A stretch of DNA of 40,524 nucleotides, from positions 1 to 40,524 of the forward strand of contig CAXCEI010000012.1 of NCBI GenBank assembly GCA_963981505.1, given 5' to 3'. This document shows, piece after piece, positions 8,991 through 17,701 of this stretch; within the stretch, counting starts at the first letter, position 1; every line of letters starts with the position of its first letter. The notes under the pieces were generated by a model. That model was given only the letters and a program-made list of their open reading frames with translations. It was not told the DNA's origin and ran no database searches. The position numbers and the translations under genes are program-made. The stretch comes from OPU3-GD-OMZ sp001901525 (lineage in GTDB: Bacteria > Pseudomonadota > Gammaproteobacteria > Methylococcales > Methylomonadaceae).

Positions 8991-9869
8991 TTATCCGCCG
9001 CGAACTTGAGCCATCACTTCATCGGCAAAATTTTCTTCTTTCTTTTCGATGCCTTCACCCACTTCAAAACGTTCAAAACGAATGACGGCATTATCTTGGT
9101 CAGCAACGATCTTAGCGACTGTTTGCTTATCATCTTTAATAAAGGCCTGTCCCAGCAAGGTGACCTCTGCTAAATATTTCTTAATGCGTCCCGTCACCAT
9201 TTTTTCAATAATGGCTGCCGGTTTACCGCTTTCAGCCGCTTGAGCTGAAAAAATATCTTTTTCTTTAGCAATCATCTCAGCAGGAACATTCTCTTCGCCG
9301 ACACAAAATGGTTTAGTCGCAGCAACATGCATAGCAATATCTTTACCTAACGCAGCATCCGCCTTCTGTAATTCAACAATAACACCGATGCGACTGCCAT
9401 GCAGATAACAAGCCGTACCACCTTGTGATGCAAATTTCTTAACACGTCTAACGGTAATGTTCTCGCCTAACTTTGCAATCATTTCACGGCGAACACCGTC
9501 TACCGTTTGACCATTCGCTAAACCTAAAGCATTGATGTCATCAACCGTTTCACCGTCGGCCAGCAAAACCGCGTCCGCAACCGCTGCTGCAAAACTTTTA
9601 AATTCATCCCCTTTTGAGACAAAATCGGTTTCACAATTCACATCAACCATCGCGACTGTTTTACCGTCGTCACTGACTTTAACGCCAATGGTACCTTCTG
9701 CTGCAATTCGTCCTGATTTCTTATCCGCTTTAGCTAAGCCGGCTTTGCGCATTTGGTCTACTGCCAATTCCAAATCACCTTCTGCTGCTGTCAGAGCACG
9801 TTTACATTCCATCATGCCTGAACCTGTTCTTTCGCGCAGTGCTTTTACCATTGCCGCTGAAATTTTCAT
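8991..9869 (-). CDS. tsf: Elongation factor Ts
   Basis: EF-Ts exchanges GDP for GTP on EF-Tu. The 292-residue product has the N-terminal UBA-like segment with VKALRERTGSGMMECKRAL and the EF-Tu contact motif CETDFVSKGDEF (about residues 78-90), in which the Thr-Asp-Phe-Val core is the nucleotide-release element. The length suits the gammaproteobacterial family (E. coli 283). It follows rpsB by 121 bases. That gap holds a hairpin and U-tract that may lower tsf transcription relative to rpsB. An AAGGTG ribosome site precedes the ATG. Confidence 0.98.
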   Translation of the reverse strand: MKISAAMVKALRERTGSGMMECKRALTAAEGDLELAVDQMRKAGLAKADKKSGRIAAEGTIGVKVSDDGKTVAMVDVNCETDFVSKGDEFKSFAAAVADAVLLADGETVDDINALGLANGQTVDGVRREMIAKLGENITVRRVKKFASQGGTACYLHGSRIGVIVELQKADAALGKDIAMHVAATKPFCVGEENVPAEMIAKEKDIFSAQAAESGKPAAIIEKMVTGRIKKYLAEVTLLGQAFIKDDKQTVAKIVADQDNAVIRFERFEVGEGIEKKEENFADEVMAQVRGG

Positions 9870-9901
9870 ATCTTTTTCACCTTAAACTATCTTTTATCTA
9901 T

Positions 9902-9928
9902 AAAAACGCCCCCACGAGTGGAGGCGTT
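9902..9928 (-). terminator. Hairpin plus U-tract between rpsB and tsf (attenuator-like)
   Basis: On the minus strand AACGCCTCCAC pairs with GTGGGGGCGTT (one G-U pair, CUCG-type loop) and is followed by five T residues. This has the form of an intrinsic terminator, yet tsf starts about 33 bases later with no obvious promoter in between. It is therefore probably a partial terminator or processing signal that sets the S2:EF-Ts ratio. Confidence 0.7.
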
Positions 9929-9957
9929 CAATTAAATTCGCTAACGTAATTTATAGC

Positions 9958-9976
9958 GTCAACGAAAGTCGTTAAC
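9958..9976 (-). other. Short hairpin just after the rpsB stop
   Basis: GTTAACGA and TCGTTGAC can form eight pairs (one G-U) around a three-base loop, starting 14 bases after the rpsB stop on the minus strand. There is no U-tract directly after it. It may stabilise the rpsB 3' end after processing or back-up termination at the next hairpin. The function is inferred only. Confidence 0.4.
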
Positions 9977-9990
9977 TTTCTACTAAAAAC

Positions 9991-10749
9991 CTATTCGGCT
10001 GCGTCCACTTCCGCGCCAACCTCTTCTGGTATCTCGACGAAATCATCTTTAACGCCGCCTAAATTCGCCGCTTTTGCTTCTAAAACAGCCGCTGATGCTG
10101 TTTGGCAATAAAGCTTGATAGCACGAATTGAGTCATCGTTGCCTGGAATCATATAGTCAACCAATTCTGGAGAATTATTCGTATCGACAACCCCAATCAC
10201 CGGAATACCTAATTTCTTTGCTTCGCTAACTGCATTTTTTTCATAGCCCACATCAAAAACAAATACGGCATCAGGAACACCTCTCATATCTTTAATGCCG
10301 CCGACACTGCGCTCCAATTTCTCCATTTCACGCTGCATGCCCAACGCTTCTTTCTTATTAAAACGTTGATTAATGGTGCCATCCGCAGTCATAGCCTCTA
10401 ATTCTTTCAACCGATTAATTGATTTCTTAATGGTTTTAAAATTAGTTAGCATACCCCCTAACCAACGGTGGTTAACATACGGCATACCACAACGGTTTGC
10501 TTCTTCCACCACTGTTTGACGTGCTGCTTTCTTCGTACCAACAAATAAAATAGTGCCTTTCTTGGCGGCAATTTTACCGACAAAATTCATTGCATCATTA
10601 AACAAAGGCAATGTTTTTTCTAAATTGATGATATGAATGCTACTACGAGCCCCAAAAATGAACGGTGCCATTTTTGGATTCCAATAACGTGTTTGATGAC
10701 CAAAATGAACGCCAGTTTCTAGCATCTGACGCATGGTTACTGCTGCCAT
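9991..10749 (-). CDS. rpsB: 30S ribosomal protein S2
   Basis: S2 is a late-assembling protein of the small subunit that bridges head and body. The 252-residue product (E. coli 241) has the signature start TMRQMLETGVHFGHQTRYW, the segment HIINLEKTLP and the WLGGMLTNFKT motif. The tail is acidic (EEVGAEVDAAE), as in many relatives. The ATG has a clear AGGAG site eight bases upstream. It is the first gene of the long minus-strand block and is preceded by a structured leader of about 145 bases. Confidence 0.99.
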   Translation of the reverse strand: MAAVTMRQMLETGVHFGHQTRYWNPKMAPFIFGARSSIHIINLEKTLPLFNDAMNFVGKIAAKKGTILFVGTKKAARQTVVEEANRCGMPYVNHRWLGGMLTNFKTIKKSINRLKELEAMTADGTINQRFNKKEALGMQREMEKLERSVGGIKDMRGVPDAVFVFDVGYEKNAVSEAKKLGIPVIGVVDTNNSPELVDYMIPGNDDSIRAIKLYCQTASAAVLEAKAANLGGVKDDFVEIPEEVGAEVDAAE

Positions 10750-10786
10750 GTATAATACTCCTAAAAAATTATTCTGCCTGACTCGG

Positions 10787-10830
10787 GGTCAAACAAAGGG
10801 TTACGCCTCCACCCATCCCATTTGATGACC
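10787..10830 (-). promoter_or_regulatory. Predicted rpsB leader hairpin (S2 autoregulatory element)
   Basis: On the minus strand, GGTCA, CAAA and GGG pair in order with CCC, TTTG and TGACC, with single-base bulges. The 16-base loop is AUGGGUGGAGGCGUAA. The hairpin ends 37 bases before the rpsB ATG. In gammaproteobacteria S2 is known to repress its own mRNA through a conserved rpsB leader. Matching this hairpin to that element is inferred from its position and shape, not from an alignment. Confidence 0.6.
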
Positions 10831-10901
10831 TATCCGCTAAATTTATAGCTAAAATAAGCACCCTATCAAACGTGACGATTAGGTGTGAGAATTAACTGAT
10901 C

Positions 10902-10930
10902 TTTATACCATATTTTTCAGTCACCAACAA
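10902..10930 (-). promoter_or_regulatory. Putative rpsB promoter
   Basis: On the minus strand, TTGTTG (10930-10925) and TATAAA (10907-10902) are separated by 17 bases. The -10 is extended by an upstream TGG. Transcription would start near 10895, giving a leader of about 145 nucleotides, similar to the long rpsB leader of E. coli. Confidence 0.55.
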
Positions 10931-10983
10931 TTGTTTATCTGCTAAGATGCCATTTTGTTCGAAACAATTTAACATACGCCCTT

Positions 10984-11748
10984 ATGAGTATCACCATAAA
11001 CACCCCCGATGATATCGCAAAAATGCGTATCGCTGGCCAACTCGCGGCTGAAGTTCTTGAAATAATTGAACCCCATGTCGCACCGGGTATCACTACAGAA
11101 GAACTCGATCAAATCTGCCATGACTATATTGTCAATACCCAACAAGCCATCCCGGCCCCCCTTAACTACCGCGGCTTCCCAAAATCCATCTGCACCTCAA
11201 TCAATTTTCAGGTTTGTCACGGCATCCCAGGGCCTAAAAAACTTAAAAAAGGTGACATCGTCAATATTGACATTACCGTCATCAAAGACGGCTACCACGG
11301 CGATACCAGCAAAATGTTTCCAGTCGGCACCATTAGTCCTCACGCCAAAAGACTGATTCAAGTCACCCAGAAATCCATGTTCAAAGGCATTGAGCAAGTC
11401 AAACCCGGCGCTACCCTCGGTGACATTGGCTATGCCATACAAAAATATGCTGAATCTAACCGCTACTCAATCGTGAGAGAATTTAGCGGTCACGGTATCG
11501 GTAAAAATTTCCACGAAGACCCACACGTCTTACACTTTGGCAAACCCGGCCAGGGTTTATCTATAGATCCCGGCATGATCTTTACCATAGAACCGATGCT
11601 CAATATCGGCAAACGCAACGTTAAAATACTGTCCGATGGTTGGACCGCTGTCACCAAAGACCGCTCACTCTCCGCACAATTCGAACACACAATTCTGGTT
11701 ACAGAAACCGGTTATGAAATTTTAACGCTACGCCAAGAAGAAAAATGA
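10984..11748 (+). CDS. map: Methionine aminopeptidase, type I
   Basis: Map removes the initiator methionine from nascent proteins. The 254-residue product has all five metal ligands of the pita-bread fold: D96, D107, H170, E203 and E234, plus the substrate-side H79. The strings FSGHGIGKNFHEDP and FTIEPML are typical. It is divergent from rpsB, the standard gammaproteobacterial arrangement. Its stop overlaps the glnD start by four bases (ATGA), so the two are probably translated together. Confidence 0.98.
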   Translation: MSITINTPDDIAKMRIAGQLAAEVLEIIEPHVAPGITTEELDQICHDYIVNTQQAIPAPLNYRGFPKSICTSINFQVCHGIPGPKKLKKGDIVNIDITVIKDGYHGDTSKMFPVGTISPHAKRLIQVTQKSMFKGIEQVKPGATLGDIGYAIQKYAESNRYSIVREFSGHGIGKNFHEDPHVLHFGKPGQGLSIDPGMIFTIEPMLNIGKRNVKILSDGWTAVTKDRSLSAQFEHTILVTETGYEILTLRQEEK

Positions 11749-14417
11749 CCACACTCAGTTACCCAGAAACATTAAAAAACCTTGTTAGCACCGATAGTGC
11801 CACGGCTTTAGTCAAGCAACAACTCCACAGCCAACAACAAACGATTTTCGCCCAATTCGACCCGAATCAGCCGGTAGACTCGCTGCTACAGCAGCGCTCA
11901 CAACTCATTGACGATACGCTCAGCGCCTACTGGGAACATATTTTAGGCGACCACTTTCAATTGGCCGCCTTACTCGCTATTGGCGGCTACGGGCGCCAAG
12001 AAATGTTTCCCCACTCAGATGTCGATATTCTCATCTTACTCACCCAAGAAGCATTAACCCCGACACAAACTCATTTGCTGGAAAAGTTTACCAGCACACT
12101 CTGGGATATTGGTCTAAAACCCGGACAAAGTATTCGCACGTTAAAAGAATGTGCCGCCCTTGCCGATGAGGACCAATCAGTTATGACCAGCATTATTGAG
12201 TCACGATTAATTACCGGCAACAATGCGCTGCTTGAACAACTCAGCAACCAAACAGCCACTGACATCATGTGGTCTTCGACACAGTATTTTAATGCCAAAC
12301 TAAAAGAACGTGCGCAACGACACAATAAATTTTACGACACGGCCTACAATCTTGAACCCAATATAAAAGAAGGCCCCGGAGGACTTCGCGATATTCAGAC
12401 CTTTAACTGGGTTTTTAACCGTCATTATCAACAAAAATCGCCCCACCCGTTGATTGACCTTAACTACTTGTCAGACACTGAATACCAAGAACTGATTGCC
12501 GACACCCAAATTTTATGGCGTATCCGCTATGCCTTACACCGCTTAACCCACAAAGACGAAAACCGCTTATTATTTGATTTTCAACGAGAACTCGCAGAAC
12601 AATTTGGCTTTGAAGCGCCGGGAAATGGTGCTATCGAGCAATTCATGCAACTCTATTTTAAAACCGTGGTCGGCCTTGAACGTCTCAATGAGGTACTACT
12701 GCAATTATTTCAAGAACGCGTCATCAACACCCAAGACGACCGCCCTGAATTATTAAACGATGACTTTCATATCTCTCGTGGTTATATTGAAGCCATTGAC
12801 AGCAATCTTTTTAACCGTTCGCCTCAAGCGTTACTGGAAGTTTTTCTTTTATGCCAACAAAACGGCCAGATTAAAGGCATTAGCACCAAAACCATTCGTC
12901 TGATTCAAAAAAATCTACACTTAATTGATGATGAATTTCGTGCCCAAAAAGAATCTCGACACTTATTCATGGAGATCCTCAAACAGCCCGAAGGCACTAC
13001 ACACCAACTACGACGAATGAATCGTTATGGTCTGTTAGCCGCCTACCTGCCTTGTTTTAAAAACATCGTTTCACGCATGCAATACGATTTATTTCATATT
13101 TATACGGTTGATGAACATACCCTCTTTGTCATCAGGAACTTAAGACGTTTTGCCCTGAATAAACACAATCATGAAGTTCCTTTTTGTAACGATATTTTTC
13201 TGCTGATCCCGAAACCGGAAGTGCTTTACCTCGCCGGACTTTTCCATGATATTGCAAAAGGCAAAGGGGGCGACCATTCTGTCGTCGGCCAAGATATCGC
13301 CCAACAATTTTGCCGTGATCACGCTTTGCCTAATCACGACACGGCTCTGATTGTCTGGCTAGTACGCCACCACCTAATTATGTCGACAACCGCACAACAT
13401 AAAGACATCAGTGATCCGGAAATTATTCACACTTTTGCAAAGCAAGTCGGTACGCAAGAACGACTCAACCATCTTTATCTACTGACTGTCGCTGATATCC
13501 GTGCTACCAACCCAACACTCTGGAACGCCTGGAAAAACAGCCTATTAAAAGAACTTTATCTTTCAACCCACGCCGTCCTAGAACACGGCCTGGAAAACCC
13601 TGTTGTCCAAAAAGACCATATAAAAAACACCCAGAATGAGGCTAAAAACGACCTTATACTGAAAGGGATACCCCTTAAAACCATTGAGAAAGCCTGGGAG
13701 CACCTCAATGATAACTATTTTATCAAGCATTCAGCCGATGAAATAATCTGGCACACCCTTGGCATCGCTTCAATCGATAGTAACAATAACAACCTACCAT
13801 TAGTCTTACTCAGACCACAAACACTGCGCGGTAGCGCTGAAGTATTTATCTTTACCAAAGATGATGGACCGATCTTTTCAGTATGCACTGACATTCTCGA
13901 TCAATTAGGATTATCTATCTTAGATGCCAGAATTTCCACAACACAAAACGAATATGTCTTAAACAGCTTTCACGTCCTTGAGCAATCAGGCGAACCCATC
14001 AATAACCTCATTAAAGAAATCAATTTAAGCGCTCAAATTCGCAACCGATTACTGAACAAAAACCACAAAGGCCGTGGCAACATTCATCGCCTCTCGCGTC
14101 AGGCTAGATACTTCCCAATCAGAACCCAAGTTATTTTTCATGACGACCCTAAAAAACAACACACCATTTTAGAGCTCATCAGTACCGATGACCCAGGACT
14201 ACTCTCCAAAGTCGGGCGGGTTTTTCAGGAAAATAATATTGCCCTGCATAACGCCAAAATATCAACCATTGGCGGGCGCGTGGAAGACCGGTTTTATATC
14301 ACGGATCTAGAACATAACAGCATCAATGATCAAAAAAAGCTCGACCATCTAAAAAATGATCTACTGACCTGTTTAGCCAAGGACATGACGGCACATTCAT
14401 CCGTCTTAACTGATTAA
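11745..14417 (+). CDS. glnD: Bifunctional PII uridylyltransferase/uridylyl-removing enzyme
   Basis: GlnD adds UMP to PII proteins when glutamine is low and removes it when glutamine is high, so it is the primary nitrogen sensor. The 890-residue protein (E. coli 890) starts with a nucleotidyltransferase domain with GGYGR (80-84) and the catalytic pair D92/D94. An HD hydrolase domain with H501-D502 follows, inside GLFHDIAKGKGGDHS. Two C-terminal ACT domains begin near residues 699 and 807 and bind glutamine. All expected parts are intact. Lying between map and the dap genes is normal for this group, except that an M48 protease and dapC are placed before dapD. Confidence 0.98.
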   Translation: MTTLSYPETLKNLVSTDSATALVKQQLHSQQQTIFAQFDPNQPVDSLLQQRSQLIDDTLSAYWEHILGDHFQLAALLAIGGYGRQEMFPHSDVDILILLTQEALTPTQTHLLEKFTSTLWDIGLKPGQSIRTLKECAALADEDQSVMTSIIESRLITGNNALLEQLSNQTATDIMWSSTQYFNAKLKERAQRHNKFYDTAYNLEPNIKEGPGGLRDIQTFNWVFNRHYQQKSPHPLIDLNYLSDTEYQELIADTQILWRIRYALHRLTHKDENRLLFDFQRELAEQFGFEAPGNGAIEQFMQLYFKTVVGLERLNEVLLQLFQERVINTQDDRPELLNDDFHISRGYIEAIDSNLFNRSPQALLEVFLLCQQNGQIKGISTKTIRLIQKNLHLIDDEFRAQKESRHLFMEILKQPEGTTHQLRRMNRYGLLAAYLPCFKNIVSRMQYDLFHIYTVDEHTLFVIRNLRRFALNKHNHEVPFCNDIFLLIPKPEVLYLAGLFHDIAKGKGGDHSVVGQDIAQQFCRDHALPNHDTALIVWLVRHHLIMSTTAQHKDISDPEIIHTFAKQVGTQERLNHLYLLTVADIRATNPTLWNAWKNSLLKELYLSTHAVLEHGLENPVVQKDHIKNTQNEAKNDLILKGIPLKTIEKAWEHLNDNYFIKHSADEIIWHTLGIASIDSNNNNLPLVLLRPQTLRGSAEVFIFTKDDGPIFSVCTDILDQLGLSILDARISTTQNEYVLNSFHVLEQSGEPINNLIKEINLSAQIRNRLLNKNHKGRGNIHRLSRQARYFPIRTQVIFHDDPKKQHTILELISTDDPGLLSKVGRVFQENNIALHNAKISTIGGRVEDRFYITDLEHNSINDQKKLDHLKNDLLTCLAKDMTAHSSVLTD

Positions 14418-14424
14418 GCCTAAA

Positions 14425-15225
14425 GTGCAAACCTTGCTTACTGTTATTCGGCATTGGCTTTTATTAATAAGCCTCAGCACGCTGGTCGGCTGCGCGACCA
14501 CGGCGACCGGACGCAAACAACTCATCCTAATGCCAGAGACTCAAATCAACAGCATGGGAATAACCGCGTTCCAAGACCTTAAAGCAACTAAAAAAGTACG
14601 CCCAAAAGGTAAAACCGTTAACTATATCAACTGTGTCAGCCAAGCGATGACCGCAACGTTTAACAATGACCCGTGGGAAATCGCTTTATTCCTTGATGAC
14701 AGTCCGAACGCCTTTGCTTTGCCCGGTAATAAAATAGGAATCCACAGCGGCCTCATCACGCTTACCGACAACCCAGATCAACTCGCCGCGGTTATTGGCC
14801 ATGAAATAAGTCATGTGCGGGCCCGTCACAGCAATGAACGACTCTCTCAGAAATTTGCCTTACAACAAGGTCTTATACTCAGCCAAAAGATCAGCGCCCC
14901 TAAAACCCTGATTGGAAAAACAGCGTTAAGTCTACTCGGTCTGGGCGGTCATTACGGTATTCTCCTCCCCTTTAGCCGACTCCATGAACAAGAAGCTGAT
15001 ATTCTCGGGTTAGAATTAATGGCAAAAGCAGGCTTTGACCCACAGCAGAGCATTACCTTATGGCAAAAAATGGCCCAAGCAAACCAACAACAACCGTCTG
15101 AGTTTCTATCCACCCACCCCAGTTATCACAGTCGTATTAAAACATTACGCCAACACATGCCCTCGGCATTAGCGCTCAGCGAAAAAGCCAGAGCTCTAGG
15201 CCGTAACCCACATTGCACCCCTTAA
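14425..15225 (+). CDS. M48-family metalloprotease, predicted lipoprotein (LoiP/YcaL-like)
   Basis: This is a zinc endopeptidase of peptidase family M48. The 266-residue product has a signal peptide ending in the lipobox L20-V-G-C23, so it is probably anchored to the outer or inner membrane facing the periplasm. The HExxH motif is H126-E-I-S-H130. The third ligand lies in the EQEAD motif (E190, D192). A small hydrophobic stretch lies around 160-182. Relatives such as LoiP and BepA degrade misfolded outer-membrane proteins; the absence of a TPR region argues against BepA. The start is a GTG seven bases after the glnD stop, and no ATG fits better. It is probably co-transcribed with glnD and dapC, but a link to lysine synthesis is not evident. 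Confidence 0.88.
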   Translation: MQTLLTVIRHWLLLISLSTLVGCATTATGRKQLILMPETQINSMGITAFQDLKATKKVRPKGKTVNYINCVSQAMTATFNNDPWEIALFLDDSPNAFALPGNKIGIHSGLITLTDNPDQLAAVIGHEISHVRARHSNERLSQKFALQQGLILSQKISAPKTLIGKTALSLLGLGGHYGILLPFSRLHEQEADILGLELMAKAGFDPQQSITLWQKMAQANQQQPSEFLSTHPSYHSRIKTLRQHMPSALALSEKARALGRNPHCTP

Positions 15226-15228
15226 CCT

Positions 15229-16425
15229 ATGAATCCTAAATTAAAGCAATTACACCCTTACCCCTTTGAGAAACTTAAACAACTCAACCACGGCATCGTT
15301 CCGCCCGCCAATAAATCAGCCATTGCGTTATCCATTGGCGAACCGAAACACCCCACCCCTCTCTTTATTCAACAGGCACTGCAACAGCATTTACCCAGTT
15401 TGGTGAACTACCCCACCACCCGGGGAACCGACGCACTTCGCCAAACCATCGCGCACTGGGTGTGTCAGCGCTTTTCCATTGCACCACAATTCATGACGCC
15501 TGAAAAAAACGTCTTACCCGTCAACGGCACCCGTGAAGCCTTATTCGCCTTTGCACAGAGCATTATTGACCCCAGCAAGCAACCCATCATCATCATGCCA
15601 AACCCCTTCTACCAGATTTATGAAGGGGCGGCTCTCTTAGCCGGTGCTGAACCCTATTACCTCAATAGCACCGCTGACAATAATTACTGCCCCGACTTTG
15701 ACAGTATCCCTTCTGACATTCTTGAACGCTGTCAATTATTTTTCATCTGCTCACCCGGCAACCCGTCCGGGAGCGTACTGGGTCAAAGTGATCATGAAAA
15801 ACTCATCGCTCTTGCGCAACGCTATGACTTTGTGATTGCTTCCGATGAATGCTACAGCGAAATTTATGCTGATGAGAACCGGCCCCCGCAAGGTTTATTG
15901 CAAACGGCTTTTACACTAGGCAATAAAACATTTGACCGTTGTGTTATTTTTCACAGCCTGTCTAAACGCTCTAATGCTCCGGGATTACGCTCAGGCTTTG
16001 TTGCGGGCGATGCCGCCTTAATGAAACAATTCCTACACTACCGCACTTATCACGGTTGCGCCATGTCACTACCGGTTCAACAAGCCAGTATTGTGGCCTG
16101 GCAAGATGAGGACCATGTTCTCGAAAATAGGAATTATTATCGTGAAAAATACAATGCAGTTATCAGAATCCTATCAGATGTCTGTATAATTTCACAACCG
16201 CCGGGAAGTTTTTACATCTGGCTTAAAACAACCATCGCCGATACAGAATTTGCGCAAGGACTCTTTGCATTAGAAAATGTGACCGTTCTCCCGGGCAGTT
16301 TCTTATCGCGAGAAGCCAAGGGTATTAACCCGGGACAAAACCATGTAAGAATGGCTCTGGTCGCGCCATTAGACGACTGTATTGATGCGGCACACCGCAT
16401 TAAACAATTTATTAAAACTTTATAA
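15229..16425 (+). CDS. dapC: Succinyldiaminopimelate transaminase (class I/II aminotransferase)
   Basis: DapC transfers an amino group from glutamate to N-succinyl-2-amino-6-ketopimelate in the succinylase branch of lysine and meso-diaminopimelate synthesis. The 398-residue product is a PLP fold-type I enzyme with the internal aldimine lysine K246 in SLSKRSNAPGLRSGF, the PLP-contacting D206 in SDECYSEIY and the CSPGNPSG loop (174-181). Fold alone does not prove the substrate. The assignment rests on its place directly before dapD, with dapE 3 kb away. It starts 3 bases after the protease stop and shows no clear Shine-Dalgarno, so re-initiation is likely. Confidence 0.88.
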   Translation: MNPKLKQLHPYPFEKLKQLNHGIVPPANKSAIALSIGEPKHPTPLFIQQALQQHLPSLVNYPTTRGTDALRQTIAHWVCQRFSIAPQFMTPEKNVLPVNGTREALFAFAQSIIDPSKQPIIIMPNPFYQIYEGAALLAGAEPYYLNSTADNNYCPDFDSIPSDILERCQLFFICSPGNPSGSVLGQSDHEKLIALAQRYDFVIASDECYSEIYADENRPPQGLLQTAFTLGNKTFDRCVIFHSLSKRSNAPGLRSGFVAGDAALMKQFLHYRTYHGCAMSLPVQQASIVAWQDEDHVLENRNYYREKYNAVIRILSDVCIISQPPGSFYIWLKTTIADTEFAQGLFALENVTVLPGSFLSREAKGINPGQNHVRMALVAPLDDCIDAAHRIKQFIKTL

Positions 16426-16435
16426 AGAAATCACC

Positions 16436-17254
16436 ATGAGACAATTAGAAAACATTATTAACGAAGCTTTTGAAAACCGTGCTGACATCACGCCCAGCAC
16501 AGCAACCCCCGAAGTCCGTAGCGCTGTTGAACAAGCCATGAATCTGCTTGACAGTGGCGAAGCCCGTGTTGCTGAAAAATCAAGCGGCGATTGGGTGGTT
16601 AACCAATGGCTTAAAAAAGCCGTTTTACTTTCTTTTAGAATTAATGAAAATCGTGTCATGGATGGCGGCGTTAATCGTTATTACGACAAGGTTGAAACAA
16701 AATTTGCCACTTACACCCCTGAAGACTTCCAAAAAGCCGGTGTTCGCGTCGTTCCCAATGCCAATGCACGTCACGGTTCTTATATCGCCCCGGGGGCAAT
16801 TTTAATGCCATCGTATGTCAATATTGGTGCTTACGTCGATAGCGGCACTATGGTTGATACTTGGGTAACGGTCGGCTCCTGTGCGCAAATTGGCAAGAAT
16901 GTACATTTATCCGGCGGCGTTGGCATTGGTGGCGTCTTAGAACCGTTACAAGCTGGCCCAACTATTATTGAAGACGACTGTTTTATTGGCGCCCGTTCTG
17001 AGATTGTTGAAGGCGTAGTGGTTGAACAGGGTTCGGTGATCTCAATGGGCGTTTATATTGGCCAAAGCACTAAAATATTCAACCGCATGACCGGTGAAAT
17101 CAGTTATGGCCGCATCCCAGCGGGTTCGGTTGTTGTCTCAGGAAACCTTCCTTCTGCAGATGGCAGCCACAGTTTATATTGCGCCGTTATCATCAAACAA
17201 GTTGATGACCGCACCCGCAGCAAAACCGGTATTAATGAGCTGTTAAGAGATTAG
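16436..17254 (+). CDS. dapD: Tetrahydrodipicolinate N-succinyltransferase
   Basis: DapD transfers succinyl from succinyl-CoA to tetrahydrodipicolinate, opening the succinylase branch of diaminopimelate synthesis. The 272-residue protein has an alpha-helical N-terminal part and a left-handed beta-helix of hexapeptide repeats (about 100-230), with GSYIAPGAILMPSYVN and GGVGIGGVLEP stretches. An open frame extends upstream to 16382 through a TTG. I rejected it because it runs into dapC, whereas the ATG at 16436 gives the family length (E. coli 274) and a first-residue match (MRQLENII). It is followed closely by a strong terminator. Confidence 0.97.
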   Translation: MRQLENIINEAFENRADITPSTATPEVRSAVEQAMNLLDSGEARVAEKSSGDWVVNQWLKKAVLLSFRINENRVMDGGVNRYYDKVETKFATYTPEDFQKAGVRVVPNANARHGSYIAPGAILMPSYVNIGAYVDSGTMVDTWVTVGSCAQIGKNVHLSGGVGIGGVLEPLQAGPTIIEDDCFIGARSEIVEGVVVEQGSVISMGVYIGQSTKIFNRMTGEISYGRIPAGSVVVSGNLPSADGSHSLYCAVIIKQVDDRTRSKTGINELLRD

Positions 17255-17273
17255 CAGACTATTTAACCCCATC

Positions 17274-17316
17274 AAAAAAGCCGCCAAACTGTTACTCTCG
17301 GTCTGGCGGCTTTTTT
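17274..17316. terminator. Intrinsic terminator after dapD (bidirectional shape)
   Basis: AAAAAAGCCGCCA pairs with TGGCGGCTTTTTT, with a further AC/GT pair beyond one mismatch. The loop is about 11 bases. T-tracts occur on both strands, so it can stop transcription from dapD and from minus-strand reads from the other side. Confidence 0.88.
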
Positions 17317-17579
17317 ATTGTTAACGACTCACCAGTAGGATGGTGGCGATAGCTTTTCGCAAACGACTTGATTGAACTTTTCAACAACACCCGAACACGG
17401 TCCCGCCAATAATAAAAAACCGTCTGCGCTTCAATTACATACCTCAAATTACAAAATAAAAACCCAACTAAAACAAACGCTTCTAAATATTGGTCATACA
17501 TAACAGCCATCGGTATAATAACAATTAGGAACAGACGACTAAACCCTTGATTAATAGCCTTTTTATAATCTATAAGCAC
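17292..17579 (-). CDS. Doubtful small membrane ORF (95 residues)
   Basis: I do not recognise this product. The middle is hydrophobic, with two probable membrane segments (about residues 14-28 and 33-46), then a basic, aromatic stretch (YYWRDRVRVLLKSSIKSF). The start would be a GTG directly after an in-frame TAG, with no visible ribosome site. The last codons are formed by the dapD terminator, so its 3' end is not independent sequence. These points argue against a functional gene. The well-shaped amphipathic composition argues for one, or for the remains of one. It could be a decayed or species-specific membrane protein. The surrounding 17255-17701 interval holds only this ORF, the terminator and nothing else I can support. 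Confidence 0.35.
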   Translation of the reverse strand: MLIDYKKAINQGFSRLFLIVIIPMAVMYDQYLEAFVLVGFLFCNLRYVIEAQTVFYYWRDRVRVLLKSSIKSFAKSYRHHPTGESLTIKKPPDRE

Positions 17580-17701
17580 CTACACAGGCATGAACTACCA
17601 TGAAAACCCATAGCTCCTCCCATTTTTCACAAAATGCCGGCCCCCAACGCCACCGCGTGACCGCAACCACGAAGCCAGTAGGGCTATCCTGAGCAATCAT
17701 T

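Noticed and set aside
10955..10967. Inverted repeat TTGTT-CGA-AACAA before map
   Set aside because: The arms are only five bases and could easily occur by chance; no regulator can be named for it.
16382..16435. Upstream extension of dapD through a TTG
   Set aside because: It overlaps dapC; the ATG at 16436 gives the family length and start.
17600..17692. Thirty-residue plus-strand frame before the dehydrogenase
   Set aside because: There is no ribosome site, its composition is low in information, and nothing suggests conservation.
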